Shown here: positions 1-5,742 of the stretch, piece by piece | Numbering within the stretch: position 1 is the stretch's first letter | Layout of the letters: every line of letters begins with the position of its first letter | Assembly (NCBI GenBank): GCA_043801235.1 | Contig: JAZDMF010000296.1 | Span: forward strand, 1-9,072 | DNA from: DAOQAK01 sp043801235 | GTDB taxonomy: Bacteria > Bacteroidota > Bacteroidia > Bacteroidales > CG2-30-32-10 | DNA: 9,072 nucleotides | Reading direction: 5' to 3' | The notes under the pieces: model-generated | Told to the model about the DNA's origin: nothing | What the model saw: the letters and a program-made list of their open reading frames with translations, nothing else | The model's database searches: none | Program-made: the position numbers and the translations under genes

Positions 1-62
1 AGGGATAATTTTTTACAAAAAAAGCAATATAAATAACGTTTTATTCAAGTTCGATATTCAAA

Positions 63-90
63 ATTCGTTATTCATTATTCATTATTTATT
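63..90. repeat. 7-bp tandem repeat, four units of ATTCATT type
   Basis: Four consecutive heptamers (63-69, 70-76, 77-83, 84-90) read ATTCGTT, ATTCATT, ATTCATT and ATTTATT. They lie in the AT-rich leader before the ATL gene. The array is too short to assign a role; replication slippage is the simplest explanation. I see no gene in positions 1-168. Confidence 0.6.
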
Positions 91-168
91 TCGTTCAATG
101 TTAGTTATTTAGAAAAATACGTCAATGGTAGTTTATCGAAGTCTGACAAACGAACAAAATTATAAACA

Positions 169-522
169 TTGAAAAAGAAATTAATAGAAATAAATAGAAG
201 TGATTCATTTTTTCAAAATGTGTACAAGGTAGCACGCATGATTCCGTTTGGAAGGGTAACGAGTTATGGTGCAATTGCAAATTATCTCGGAACCGGTGGT
301 TCAGCACGTATGGTGGGCTGGGCCATGAATGCTTCGCATTTTGATGAAGACGTTCCTGCGCACCGTGTGGTTAACCGCAATGGAATGCTTACCGGTAAAC
401 ATCATTTCGGAGGGCCGCTGATTATGCAGCAATTACTGGAAAGCGAAGGAGTGGAGGTAATTGATGATAAAATATTTCATTTTAAAAAACTGTTCTGGGA
501 TCCTGCAAAAGAACTTTTATAA
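169..522 (+). CDS. Alkyltransferase-like protein (ATL), MGMT/Ogt DNA-binding domain family without the active cysteine
   Basis: This 117-residue protein is the C-terminal DNA-binding domain of the O6-alkylguanine-DNA alkyltransferase family. Visible motifs are IPFGRVTSYGAIA (residues 25-37, helix-turn-helix with Tyr33), ARMVGWAM (46-53, with the arginine finger Arg47) and PAHRVVNRNG (63-72). In true alkyltransferases the last motif is PCHRV; here the acceptor cysteine is Ala64, so alkyl transfer should be impossible. Known ATL proteins bind and flip O6-alkylguanine and pass the lesion to nucleotide excision repair; that role is inferred here. The start is TTG at 169: an in-frame TAA at 163-165 rules out anything upstream, and the only internal ATG (residue 24) would cut into the domain. 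No Shine-Dalgarno or clear promoter is visible. The gene stands alone, and its last codons are partly copied at 785-823. Confidence 0.9.
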   Translation: MKKKLIEINRSDSFFQNVYKVARMIPFGRVTSYGAIANYLGTGGSARMVGWAMNASHFDEDVPAHRVVNRNGMLTGKHHFGGPLIMQQLLESEGVEVIDDKIFHFKKLFWDPAKELL

Positions 523-714
523 TTATTTTTTTATATGCTGAATTCCGAAAACCGAGAACCGACACCTGATAAACGGAACAGAATGAATGTAAATTGCATT
601 TTAAACTTTGAAATTGAAGATGGTGCGATCATGCGAATAAGCGGGGTTTTTTATGAGAAATGAGATATTAATTTAATCTTTAGTCCACAGTCAGCAGTTG
701 GCAACTTGAATGAT

Positions 715-746
715 CAGTTTAACAGTTAAGCAATTTAACAGTTTAA
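715..746. repeat. 8-bp tandem repeat, four units of CAGTTTAA type
   Basis: Four adjacent octamers read CAGTTTAA (715-722), CAGTTAAG (723-730), CAATTTAA (731-738) and CAGTTTAA (739-746). The first and last units are identical and both continue with CA. The repeat is short and imperfect, with no apparent coding role. Confidence 0.6.
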
Positions 747-784
747 CATTAGAGCAGTTGTACTATTCTTTGAACTAAAAACCA

Positions 785-823
785 GAACTTTTATAATTTT
801 TTGCTTTTTTATTTATATGCTGA
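785..823 (+). repeat. Imperfect direct copy of the ATL gene 3' end (partner 511-541)
   Basis: GAACTTTTATAATT occurs at 511-524, where it encodes the last residues and stop of the ATL gene, and again at 785-798. TTATATGCTGA follows in both places (531-541 and 813-823). The copies differ mainly by an 8-base length difference in the T-rich spacer. They are about 270 bases apart, so the segment between them may be a partial tandem duplication or an insertion. Chance is possible given the AT richness. Confidence 0.5.
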
Positions 824-825
824 GC

Positions 826-906
826 GGGCATAAACTGCGTATATTATATAATATAATGTGCTAATTATGCGTTTTTTATTGATTTTCTAAAACTATATTT
901 ATGCCC
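826..906. repeat. 9-bp inverted repeat enclosing a 16-bp AT palindrome
   Basis: GGGCATAAA at 826-834 is the exact reverse complement of TTTATGCCC at 898-906. Between them, 840-855 (TATATTATATAATATA) is a perfect self-complementary palindrome. The structure lies 62 bases upstream of mrp. It could be a regulator site, a cruciform-prone AT tract or the remains of a very small mobile element; the sequence does not decide between these. Confidence 0.5.
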
Positions 907-935
907 AGTCGAAGTATAGATTGAAAAATTATTCT

Positions 936-943
936 TATCTTTA
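936..943 (+). promoter_or_regulatory. Candidate -7 element for the mrp unit
   Basis: TATCTTTA matches the Bacteroidetes -7 consensus TAnnTTTG at all but the last base and lies 24 bases before the mrp start codon. The nearest TTG (921-923) is only 12 bases upstream, too close for a normal -33 element, so the assignment rests on the -7 motif and its position. Confidence 0.35.
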
Positions 944-967
944 CACAGTCTAAATAAAATTATTGCC

Positions 968-2071
968 ATGGGTTATACTAAAGAACAAGTGCTGAATGCG
1001 CTAAAGCATGTGATAGAACCCGATCTTAAGAAAGACCTGGTAACGCTGAATATGATCAGCGATGTGAAAACAGATAAAAATAAAATTTCATTCACAGTTA
1101 TTCTCACTACGCCTGCCTGTCCGCTGAAGGAAAGCATCAAAAAAGCCTGCATTGCTGCTATACATGAATATGTTGATAAGGAAGCAGAAGTGGAAGTGAA
1201 CCTGTCATCAAAGGTTACATCAAAAAGGCAGCATGAAAAAGAGGAGATGCTTAAGGGAGTGAAAAATATTATTGCAGTAGCATCGGGCAAAGGCGGTGTG
1301 GGTAAATCAACTGTTGCGGCGAATCTTGCTGTTGCCCTGGCAAGGCTGGGTTCAAAAGTCGGGCTGATCGATGCCGATATTTACGGCCCTTCCATTCCCG
1401 TTATGTTCGGTCTGGAACATGTGCATCCAGAAATAAAAGAGGTAAACGGTCAAATCAAAATGGTTCCCATTGAAAAAAACGGGATTAAGATTTTATCTAT
1501 CGGATTTTTTGTTGATCCAAATCAGGCTCTTGTTTGGCGTGGCCCAATGGCTTCGGGCGCGCTCACACAACTGTTTAAAGATGGCGAGTGGGGTGAACTT
1601 GATTACCTTGTAATTGATATGCCTCCGGGCACAGGCGACATTCATTTAACACTGGTGCAAACAGTACCTGTTACGGGAGTTGCAATTGTCAGCACCCCGC
1701 AGAAAGTAGCTCTGGCCGATGCACGCAAAGGCGTGAGCATGTTTCAGCAGGAGTCCATCAATGTGCCTGTTTTGGGTTTGATAGAGAACATGTCATATTT
1801 CACTCCTGATGAGTTGCCCGGTCATAAATATTATATTTTCGGAAAGGACGGATGCAAGAACCTTGCTGAAGAATTAAAAGTTCCTTTGCTCGGGCAGATA
1901 CCCATCGTTCAAAGCATACGCGAATCGGGCGATGCAGGAGTTCCTGTTGCTTCACTCAATCATCCGGTGGTTACGGATGCTTTCATGGAACTGGCTGAAA
2001 AAGTAGCTCAGCAGGTGGCTATTCGTAATGCTACAGTTGCTCCCACAAAAATTGTTGAAATCAATAAATAA
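968..2071 (+). CDS. Mrp/ApbC/NBP35-family P-loop ATPase, Fe-S cluster carrier
   Basis: This 367-residue cytoplasmic protein belongs to the Mrp (ApbC) family, which binds Fe-S clusters and delivers them to apo-proteins using ATP. Residues 1-80 form an N-terminal MIP18 (DUF59)-type domain with TPACPLK (48-54, Cys51). A MinD/ParA-like ATPase follows: deviant Walker A GKGGVGKST (107-115, signature Lys108 and Lys113), DADIYGPS (135-142), and DMPPGTGD (217-224). The length is normal for two-domain Mrp. The C-terminal CxxC that E. coli-type proteins use for cluster binding is absent; that stretch (residues 274-292) has no cysteine, and the only later one is Cys296. The ATG at 968 begins the domain directly. 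The gene is followed after 26 bases by a NifU-domain gene, a partnership that fits Fe-S assembly. Members are annotated mrp or apbC. Confidence 0.93.
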   Translation: MGYTKEQVLNALKHVIEPDLKKDLVTLNMISDVKTDKNKISFTVILTTPACPLKESIKKACIAAIHEYVDKEAEVEVNLSSKVTSKRQHEKEEMLKGVKNIIAVASGKGGVGKSTVAANLAVALARLGSKVGLIDADIYGPSIPVMFGLEHVHPEIKEVNGQIKMVPIEKNGIKILSIGFFVDPNQALVWRGPMASGALTQLFKDGEWGELDYLVIDMPPGTGDIHLTLVQTVPVTGVAIVSTPQKVALADARKGVSMFQQESINVPVLGLIENMSYFTPDELPGHKYYIFGKDGCKNLAEELKVPLLGQIPIVQSIRESGDAGVPVASLNHPVVTDAFMELAEKVAQQVAIRNATVAPTKIVEINK

Positions 2072-2097
2072 AATAATAAACACTTAAGCATAATAAA

Positions 2098-2352
2098 ATG
2101 GTACAAGCAAAAAATCAGGATTTGATTGATAAAGTTGAAAAGGTAATTGATCAGGTCCGCCCCTATCTGCAGGCCGATGGAGGCAACATAAAATTTGTGA
2201 AAATCACCGATGACAAAGTTGTATATGTGGAACTTCAGGGTGCCTGCAAAGGTTGCCCCATGAGCATGATGACATTGAAATCGGGGGTGGAGGAAGCTGT
2301 GAAAAAAGCTATTCCAGAAATTAAGTCAGTGGAAGCAATTAACTTGTCTTAA
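2098..2352 (+). CDS. NifU C-terminal-domain Fe-S scaffold/carrier protein
   Basis: This 84-residue protein consists almost entirely of a NifU-like C-terminal domain. The diagnostic features are RPYLQADGGNI (21-31) and GACKGCPMS (48-56), whose Cys50 and Cys53 form the CxxC that coordinates a cluster at the subunit interface in this family. The small single-domain size matches the free-standing Nfu proteins that hold or pass on 4Fe-4S clusters. It lies 26 bases after mrp on the same strand with no promoter or terminator visible between them, so the two are probably co-transcribed. The start codon is ATG in an A-rich context without a Shine-Dalgarno. No hairpin terminator is evident downstream. 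Confidence 0.93.
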   Translation: MVQAKNQDLIDKVEKVIDQVRPYLQADGGNIKFVKITDDKVVYVELQGACKGCPMSMMTLKSGVEEAVKKAIPEIKSVEAINLS

Positions 2353-2619
2353 GAAGAAATTATTTTCAGAAACACGGGTACAATTAATTTCATTTTTAAA
2401 AAACCAGGAGGCTTGATCACCCGCCTTGCCGGCGAAGCAGGTATTGAGTATCATTTTTCTCATTATATTAAACCTTTCAGTGTTTGAAAATATTTCCTGG
2501 CGCTATTGTTTCAAGTTTCGGTTAAACAAATAATAAAACTCAACACCATAATCCATGTTATACAACCTGTACAATGAATGAATTGTAAACAAGGAATATG
2601 AGAATCGAAATCCTATTAA
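2353..2619. other. Non-coding stretch before the transposase remnants
   Basis: No gene is supported here. The notable elements are a GC-rich palindromic repeat copy at 2420-2442 and a small hairpin (TACAAT, loop GAATGA, ATTGTA) near 2570-2590. The frame of the NifU-domain gene stays open for 44 codons after its stop (to TGA at 2485-2487), but the translation resembles nothing I know. The stretch probably includes scar DNA from the insertion and decay of the downstream IS fragments. Confidence 0.45.
2420..2442. repeat. GC-rich interspersed repeat, copy 1 (partner 6918-6939)
   Basis: The core GCCTTGCCGGC (2423-2433) is followed by GAAGCAGGTA. The same core followed by AGGCAGGTA occurs at 6921-6939. 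The core contains the self-complementary GCCGGC and stands out sharply from the AT-rich surroundings. Two copies in 9 kb, both intergenic, suggest a dispersed palindromic repeat family. Confidence 0.55.
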
Positions 2620-3072
2620 AAGTTTCCAGTTTTTAATAATCGGATATTTTTAAATGCTGTCACAAAAGAAGTAATCACTTTCAGTAATACCACCTTTATC
2701 AATGCTGAAACCGTTGTCGAGTTTCTGAAGAAACTTCGAGAATTTTATGTGGATTTGCCCCTGAAAATTGTTTTGGATAATGCGCGTTATCAGCATTGCA
2801 GATTGGTTGAAAATGCAGCAAAAGAATTAGGAATAACTCTCTTGTTTTTACCTTCCTATTCTCCTAACCTGAATATTATAGAACGCTTGTGGAAATTCAC
2901 AAAGAAAAAAATACTATACGCAAAATATTATAAAACACCATCTGTATTTCATAACGCCATAACCGGATTTTTTCAAACAATTAACCAAAAATATAACGCT
3001 GATTTTAAAAAATTATTGACACTCAAGTTCCAATTTTTTGAAAATCAAAATGCGGTAATTTATCCCGTGTAA
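2620..3072 (+). pseudogene. IS630-family transposase remnant (C-terminal catalytic half)
   Basis: An open frame of 150 codons without its own start (a TAA at 2617-2619 precedes it) encodes the C-terminal part of an IS630/Tc1-mariner-type DDE transposase. The second catalytic aspartate is in VLDNARYQ (codon 2776-2778) and the glutamate in NIIERLWKF (codon 2881-2883). Exactly 34 residues separate them, the DD34E spacing of this group. LPSYSPNLN before the glutamate is also characteristic. The first aspartate and the N-terminal DNA-binding half are missing; full-length members have over 300 residues. The upstream part of the frame (2653-2748) still resembles the family (NAVTKEVITF). A GTG at 2749 could be called as a start, but the product would be catalytically dead. 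The C-terminus is close to natural and runs straight into a second transposase fragment. Confidence 0.85.
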
Positions 3073-3660
3073 AGTATAAAAATTTAGATGGTTATTTTTC
3101 TTTTGAAAAACGCATTGTATGGTTTTATACACTAAAAACCCAATGGGGAAATCTAAATGTGTTTGTAGACGATTTTCTTAAAGCTGAAGAGCAAAGAGAT
3201 TATCTGATGAGAATAGAAAAATATCCTAACAAATATAGCATAGAAGAATATCATTCTAAACAGTCCCATTTCTGGACAATCGCCTTGCTTACAAATGGTG
3301 AAAGAAGTTCACAGGAAACATTTGAGGATTATAAAATTAGGAAATGAAATAGAAATACTTTTCGATGCTTACAAAAATATTCTTCATGCAGACAAAACTT
3401 ATATGCAAAATGATATTGCCATAGAAGCCCGGATGATTATTAACTTCATCGCCATACAATGGTATTACATAACCTTTAGCCTGCTAAGAAAACATAAGCT
3501 TACAAAAATCTATGCGCCTTTAGATCTAATGACGAGACTGACAGAAATTAAAAAAATCAAAATCAATGACCAATGGTATTTGTCAGAGGCTACACAAGCA
3601 ACTATGGACTTGTTGAAAAAAACAGAAATAACATACCTATTCCCTAAAAAAGGAAGTTAG
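3063..3660 (+). pseudogene. IS4/IS1634-type transposase remnant, 5'-truncated and frameshifted
   Basis: Two overlapping frames together encode the C-terminal part of a DDE transposase of the IS4/IS1634 type (DDE_Tnp_1-like). The first frame is open from 3042, resembles the family from about 3063 (RVKYKNLDGYF), and ends at TGA 3345-3347. Removing one A from the AAA run at 3342-3344 joins it to the second frame, which runs to TAG at 3658-3660. The repaired junction reads YKIRNEIEILFDAYK, an exact Y(2)R(3)E(6)K signature of the IS4 group, with the catalytic Glu at 3352-3354. The N-terminal portion carrying the earlier catalytic aspartates is absent. The GTG at 3159 and ATG at 3295 are not real starts. 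The gene is doubly inactivated; a sequencing error could explain the frameshift but not the truncation. Confidence 0.82.
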
Positions 3661-3739
3661 GGATTAATTTATGATTTTGAGCTTGGGATATGGAATTTTT
3701 CAAGCAAGGCTTCCATGTCCTTCAGGCGATGGAAGGTAG

Positions 3740-4762
3740 CTATAATGCCGATTTGAATTGTTTAAGGAACCGCACATCATTTTCGGAAAACAGGCGTATG
3801 TCTTTCACACGGTATTTCAGGTTGGTAATGCGTTCGATACCCATACCGAAAGCATAACCCGAATATATTTCAGGATCGATGGTGCAATTTTTCAGGACGC
3901 TTGGATCGACCATGCCGCAGCCTAAAATTTCAACCCAGCCGGTATGCTTGCAGAATGTGCATGCTTTACCTCCGCACAAAAAACAGGAAATGTCCATCTC
4001 TGCCGAAGGTTCCGTAAAAGGAAAATAGGATGGGCGCAAACGTATTTTTGTGTCTTCGCCGAACATTTCTTTGGCAAAATAAAACAGTACCTGGCGCAGG
4101 TCGGCAAAAGAAACGTTTTTGTCAATATACAATCCTTCCACCTGGTGGAAAAAGCAATGTGCACGTGAAGAAACGGCTTCGTTGCGGTATACTCTTCCCG
4201 GGAACAGTTTGCGGATGGGAGGCTTTTCGGTTTCCATAACGCGGATCTGAACCGATGATGTATGAGTGCGAAGTGCAATGTCGGGATTCTTTTTTATAAA
4301 GAAAGTGTCCTGCATATCGCGGGCGGGATGCTCTTCAGGGAAATTAAGCGCAGAGAAATTATGCCAGTCGTCTTCAATTTCCGGGCCTTCTGATACGGTA
4401 AAGCCGATGCGTGAAAAAATTTCAATAATTTTATTCCGGATGATTGACAGAGGATGACGTGAACCGCATTCAATAAAATCAGCAGGCAACGAAAGGTCGG
4501 TGTCTTTTTTTTCTGAAGAAGGTGCAGATTCCATTTTCTCTTTCAGCTTGTCAATTTTTTCCTGTGCCGCATTCTTCAAATCGTTCAGCAGTTTTCCAAC
4601 ATCTTTTCTTTCTTCTGCTGAAATATTCCTGAAATCGTTGAATAAACCCGTCAGTACTCCTTTTTTTGAAAGGTATTTTATCCGGAACTGCTCAATTTCA
4701 TCGTGGTTTCCGGCAGCGAATTTTTCTATGTCTTTTAATATGTTCTTAATTTTTTCTTGCAT
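3740..4762 (-). CDS. pheS: Phenylalanyl-tRNA synthetase alpha subunit
   Basis: This 340-residue protein is the catalytic subunit of the alpha2-beta2 phenylalanine-tRNA ligase, which charges tRNA-Phe using ATP. Residues 1-90 form the N-terminal coiled-coil arm. The class II core follows: SEGPEIEDDWHNF (124-136), RTHTSS (165-170), motif 2 GRVYRNEAVSSRAH (189-202, Arg193), phenylalanine-pocket FTEPSAEMD (249-257), GCGMVDPSVL (281-290) and motif 3 YAFGMGIERI (303-312). The length is close to the 327 residues of E. coli PheS. The extra feature is a four-cysteine cluster, Cys260, 263, 268 and 271, just before GWVEILGCGM, possibly a zinc knuckle. The gene lies 13 bases after the isomerase gene and is likely co-transcribed with it. 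pheT is not in the window, so the two subunits are encoded separately. Confidence 0.97.
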   Translation of the reverse strand: MQEKIKNILKDIEKFAAGNHDEIEQFRIKYLSKKGVLTGLFNDFRNISAEERKDVGKLLNDLKNAAQEKIDKLKEKMESAPSSEKKDTDLSLPADFIECGSRHPLSIIRNKIIEIFSRIGFTVSEGPEIEDDWHNFSALNFPEEHPARDMQDTFFIKKNPDIALRTHTSSVQIRVMETEKPPIRKLFPGRVYRNEAVSSRAHCFFHQVEGLYIDKNVSFADLRQVLFYFAKEMFGEDTKIRLRPSYFPFTEPSAEMDISCFLCGGKACTFCKHTGWVEILGCGMVDPSVLKNCTIDPEIYSGYAFGMGIERITNLKYRVKDIRLFSENDVRFLKQFKSAL

Positions 4763-4775
4763 CTGGAATTAAAAA

Positions 4776-5663
4776 TTATTCAATAATTTTTACCGTTATT
4801 TTCACATCATGCTTCGGCCTGTTGTAAGCAGGGTCAACTTTAACAGCAGCAATTTTATCCACAACGTCCATACCTTCGTACACTTCGCCAAAAACCGTAT
4901 AACTTCCATCAAGATGCGGCGCCCCGCCAATGGTTTTATAAAGGCTGCGTTGTTCTTCGTTAAATTTGAATTTAGGGATGTTTCCGGACTGCTTATCAAG
5001 AATGGCACCATATGCATTAAAAACTGAATCAGCTTTAGTACGGTTTCCGCTGTATAAATATTTTGTGTACTGAAGCTTAGCTGCAGCATTTTCGGGTTTT
5101 GAAAGAAGTTCCATTATTTGCATGCTGCGTTCTGTGGTATTAAGCATGGCATCATTAAACACCCGTCCCTGAACAATATAAAACTGGGAACCGGACGATG
5201 CTTTTGCGGCATTATCATCTCTTGCGGCACCGATAGCTCCTCTTTTATGGAAAAATTTTGTAATTAAATATTTGCTAACTTCTGTCCCTGTATTGTTTGT
5301 GATTGTATCAAATAAAATTTCGGCAGGAATGGTATATGCAGGGCCGCCATTGCCAAGTATTTCCGTTGAATCAGCATTTTTTGAATCGGGATCGCCTCCC
5401 TGTACCATAAAAGTTTGAATTACCCTGTGGAAAAGAGTTCCGTTAAAATAATCTTCTTTGGCCAGTTTGATGAAATTATCGCGGTGTTGCGGAGTGCCAT
5501 TGTAAAATTTAATTTTAATGTCCCCTAAACCGGTACTGATACATACTTTTTTCAGGGTATCATCCGAAGGATTCTGATGTGTAGTCATAAATGAAGCTCC
5601 CGAATTTGAATAAAAAACAGCTATGATAAATAATGAAGTGAGGATTAGCAGAAATTTTTTCAT
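4776..5663 (-). CDS. Exported cyclophilin-type peptidyl-prolyl cis-trans isomerase
   Basis: This 295-residue protein has an N-terminal signal sequence (Lys2-Lys3, then a hydrophobic stretch 4-18) and a cyclophilin domain, so it probably folds proteins in the periplasm. Cyclophilin motifs are FHRVIQTFMVQGGDPD (78-93, with the catalytic-type Arg80 and Phe85), GNGGPAYTIPAE (104-115), RGAIGAARDD (141-150), SGSQFYIVQG (157-166), and DGSYTVFGEVYEGMDVVDKI (252-271). A minimal cyclophilin has about 165 residues. The excess is the signal, a longer loop near 120-138, and an insertion of roughly 75 residues (about 167-242) rich in charged and Ala/Lys residues. No lipobox cysteine is present; Cys41 lies within the mature domain. 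It is the first gene of a unit with pheS and is divergent from a lipoprotein gene. Confidence 0.92.
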   Translation of the reverse strand: MKKFLLILTSLFIIAVFYSNSGASFMTTHQNPSDDTLKKVCISTGLGDIKIKFYNGTPQHRDNFIKLAKEDYFNGTLFHRVIQTFMVQGGDPDSKNADSTEILGNGGPAYTIPAEILFDTITNNTGTEVSKYLITKFFHKRGAIGAARDDNAAKASSGSQFYIVQGRVFNDAMLNTTERSMQIMELLSKPENAAAKLQYTKYLYSGNRTKADSVFNAYGAILDKQSGNIPKFKFNEEQRSLYKTIGGAPHLDGSYTVFGEVYEGMDVVDKIAAVKVDPAYNRPKHDVKITVKIIE

Positions 5664-5673
5664 AAAGATTTGT

Positions 5674-5705
5674 TTTGCTTGGTATTATTAATTTTATTAA
5701 GTTTG
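5674..5705 (+). promoter_or_regulatory. Bacteroidetes-type promoter for the lipoprotein gene
   Basis: TTTG at 5674-5677 and TAAGTTTG at 5698-5705 are separated by 20 bases and match the Bacteroidetes -33 / -7 consensus (TTTG, TAnnTTTG). Transcription would start near 5712, giving a leader of about 30 bases before the ATG at 5743. Confidence 0.7.
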
Positions 5706-5718
5706 CATATTCAAAACA

Positions 5719-5726
5719 CAAAATTA
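5719..5726 (-). promoter_or_regulatory. Candidate -7 element for the isomerase-pheS unit
   Basis: Read on the minus strand, 5726-5719 is TAATTTTG, a full match to TAnnTTTG, 55 bases upstream of the isomerase ATG. The -33 partner is weak: TTTC at 5748-5745, spaced 18 bases. It lies just downstream of the divergent lipoprotein promoter, so the two transcripts would overlap at their 5' ends. Confidence 0.4.
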
Positions 5727-5742
5727 CAAATAATCGGGAACT

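Larger units (their letters stand above)
523..967. other. Gene-free stretch between the ATL gene and mrp
   Basis: These 445 bases hold no convincing gene. In order they contain a 7-bp periodic CCGAAAA / CCGAGAA / CCGACAC run (545-565), an 8-bp tandem repeat (715-746), a partial copy of the ATL gene end (785-823), an AT palindrome inside a 9-bp inverted repeat (826-906) and a candidate -7 element (936-943). A 42-codon ATG frame at 535-663 is open but not credible as a gene. The pile-up of small repeats suggests slippage and rearrangement rather than lost coding capacity. Confidence 0.6.

Noticed and set aside
535..663. 42-codon ATG frame downstream of the ATL gene
   Set aside because: Its first part is the translated CCGAAAA/CCGAGAA repeat, it has no promoter or ribosome site, and the product resembles nothing known. 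Chance opening is more likely.
2353..2487. 44-codon in-frame extension after the NifU-domain stop (possible readthrough)
   Set aside because: The domain is complete at its stop, the extension includes the interspersed repeat, and no readthrough signal is visible.
3295..3341. ATG at 3295 as the start of a separate 121-residue protein
   Set aside because: The first 16 codons are an out-of-frame reading of the transposase. Family similarity begins only after the frameshift near 3342.
3710..3735. Hairpin CTTCCAT / ATGGAAG between the IS remnant and pheS as a terminator
   Set aside because: The stem is 7 bp with a 12-base loop and no T-rich tail follows on either strand, so it is not a convincing intrinsic terminator.
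3922..4278. Long frames on both strands inside pheS
   Set aside because: They are shadows of pheS codons; their translations carry no recognisable motifs and pheS is unambiguous.
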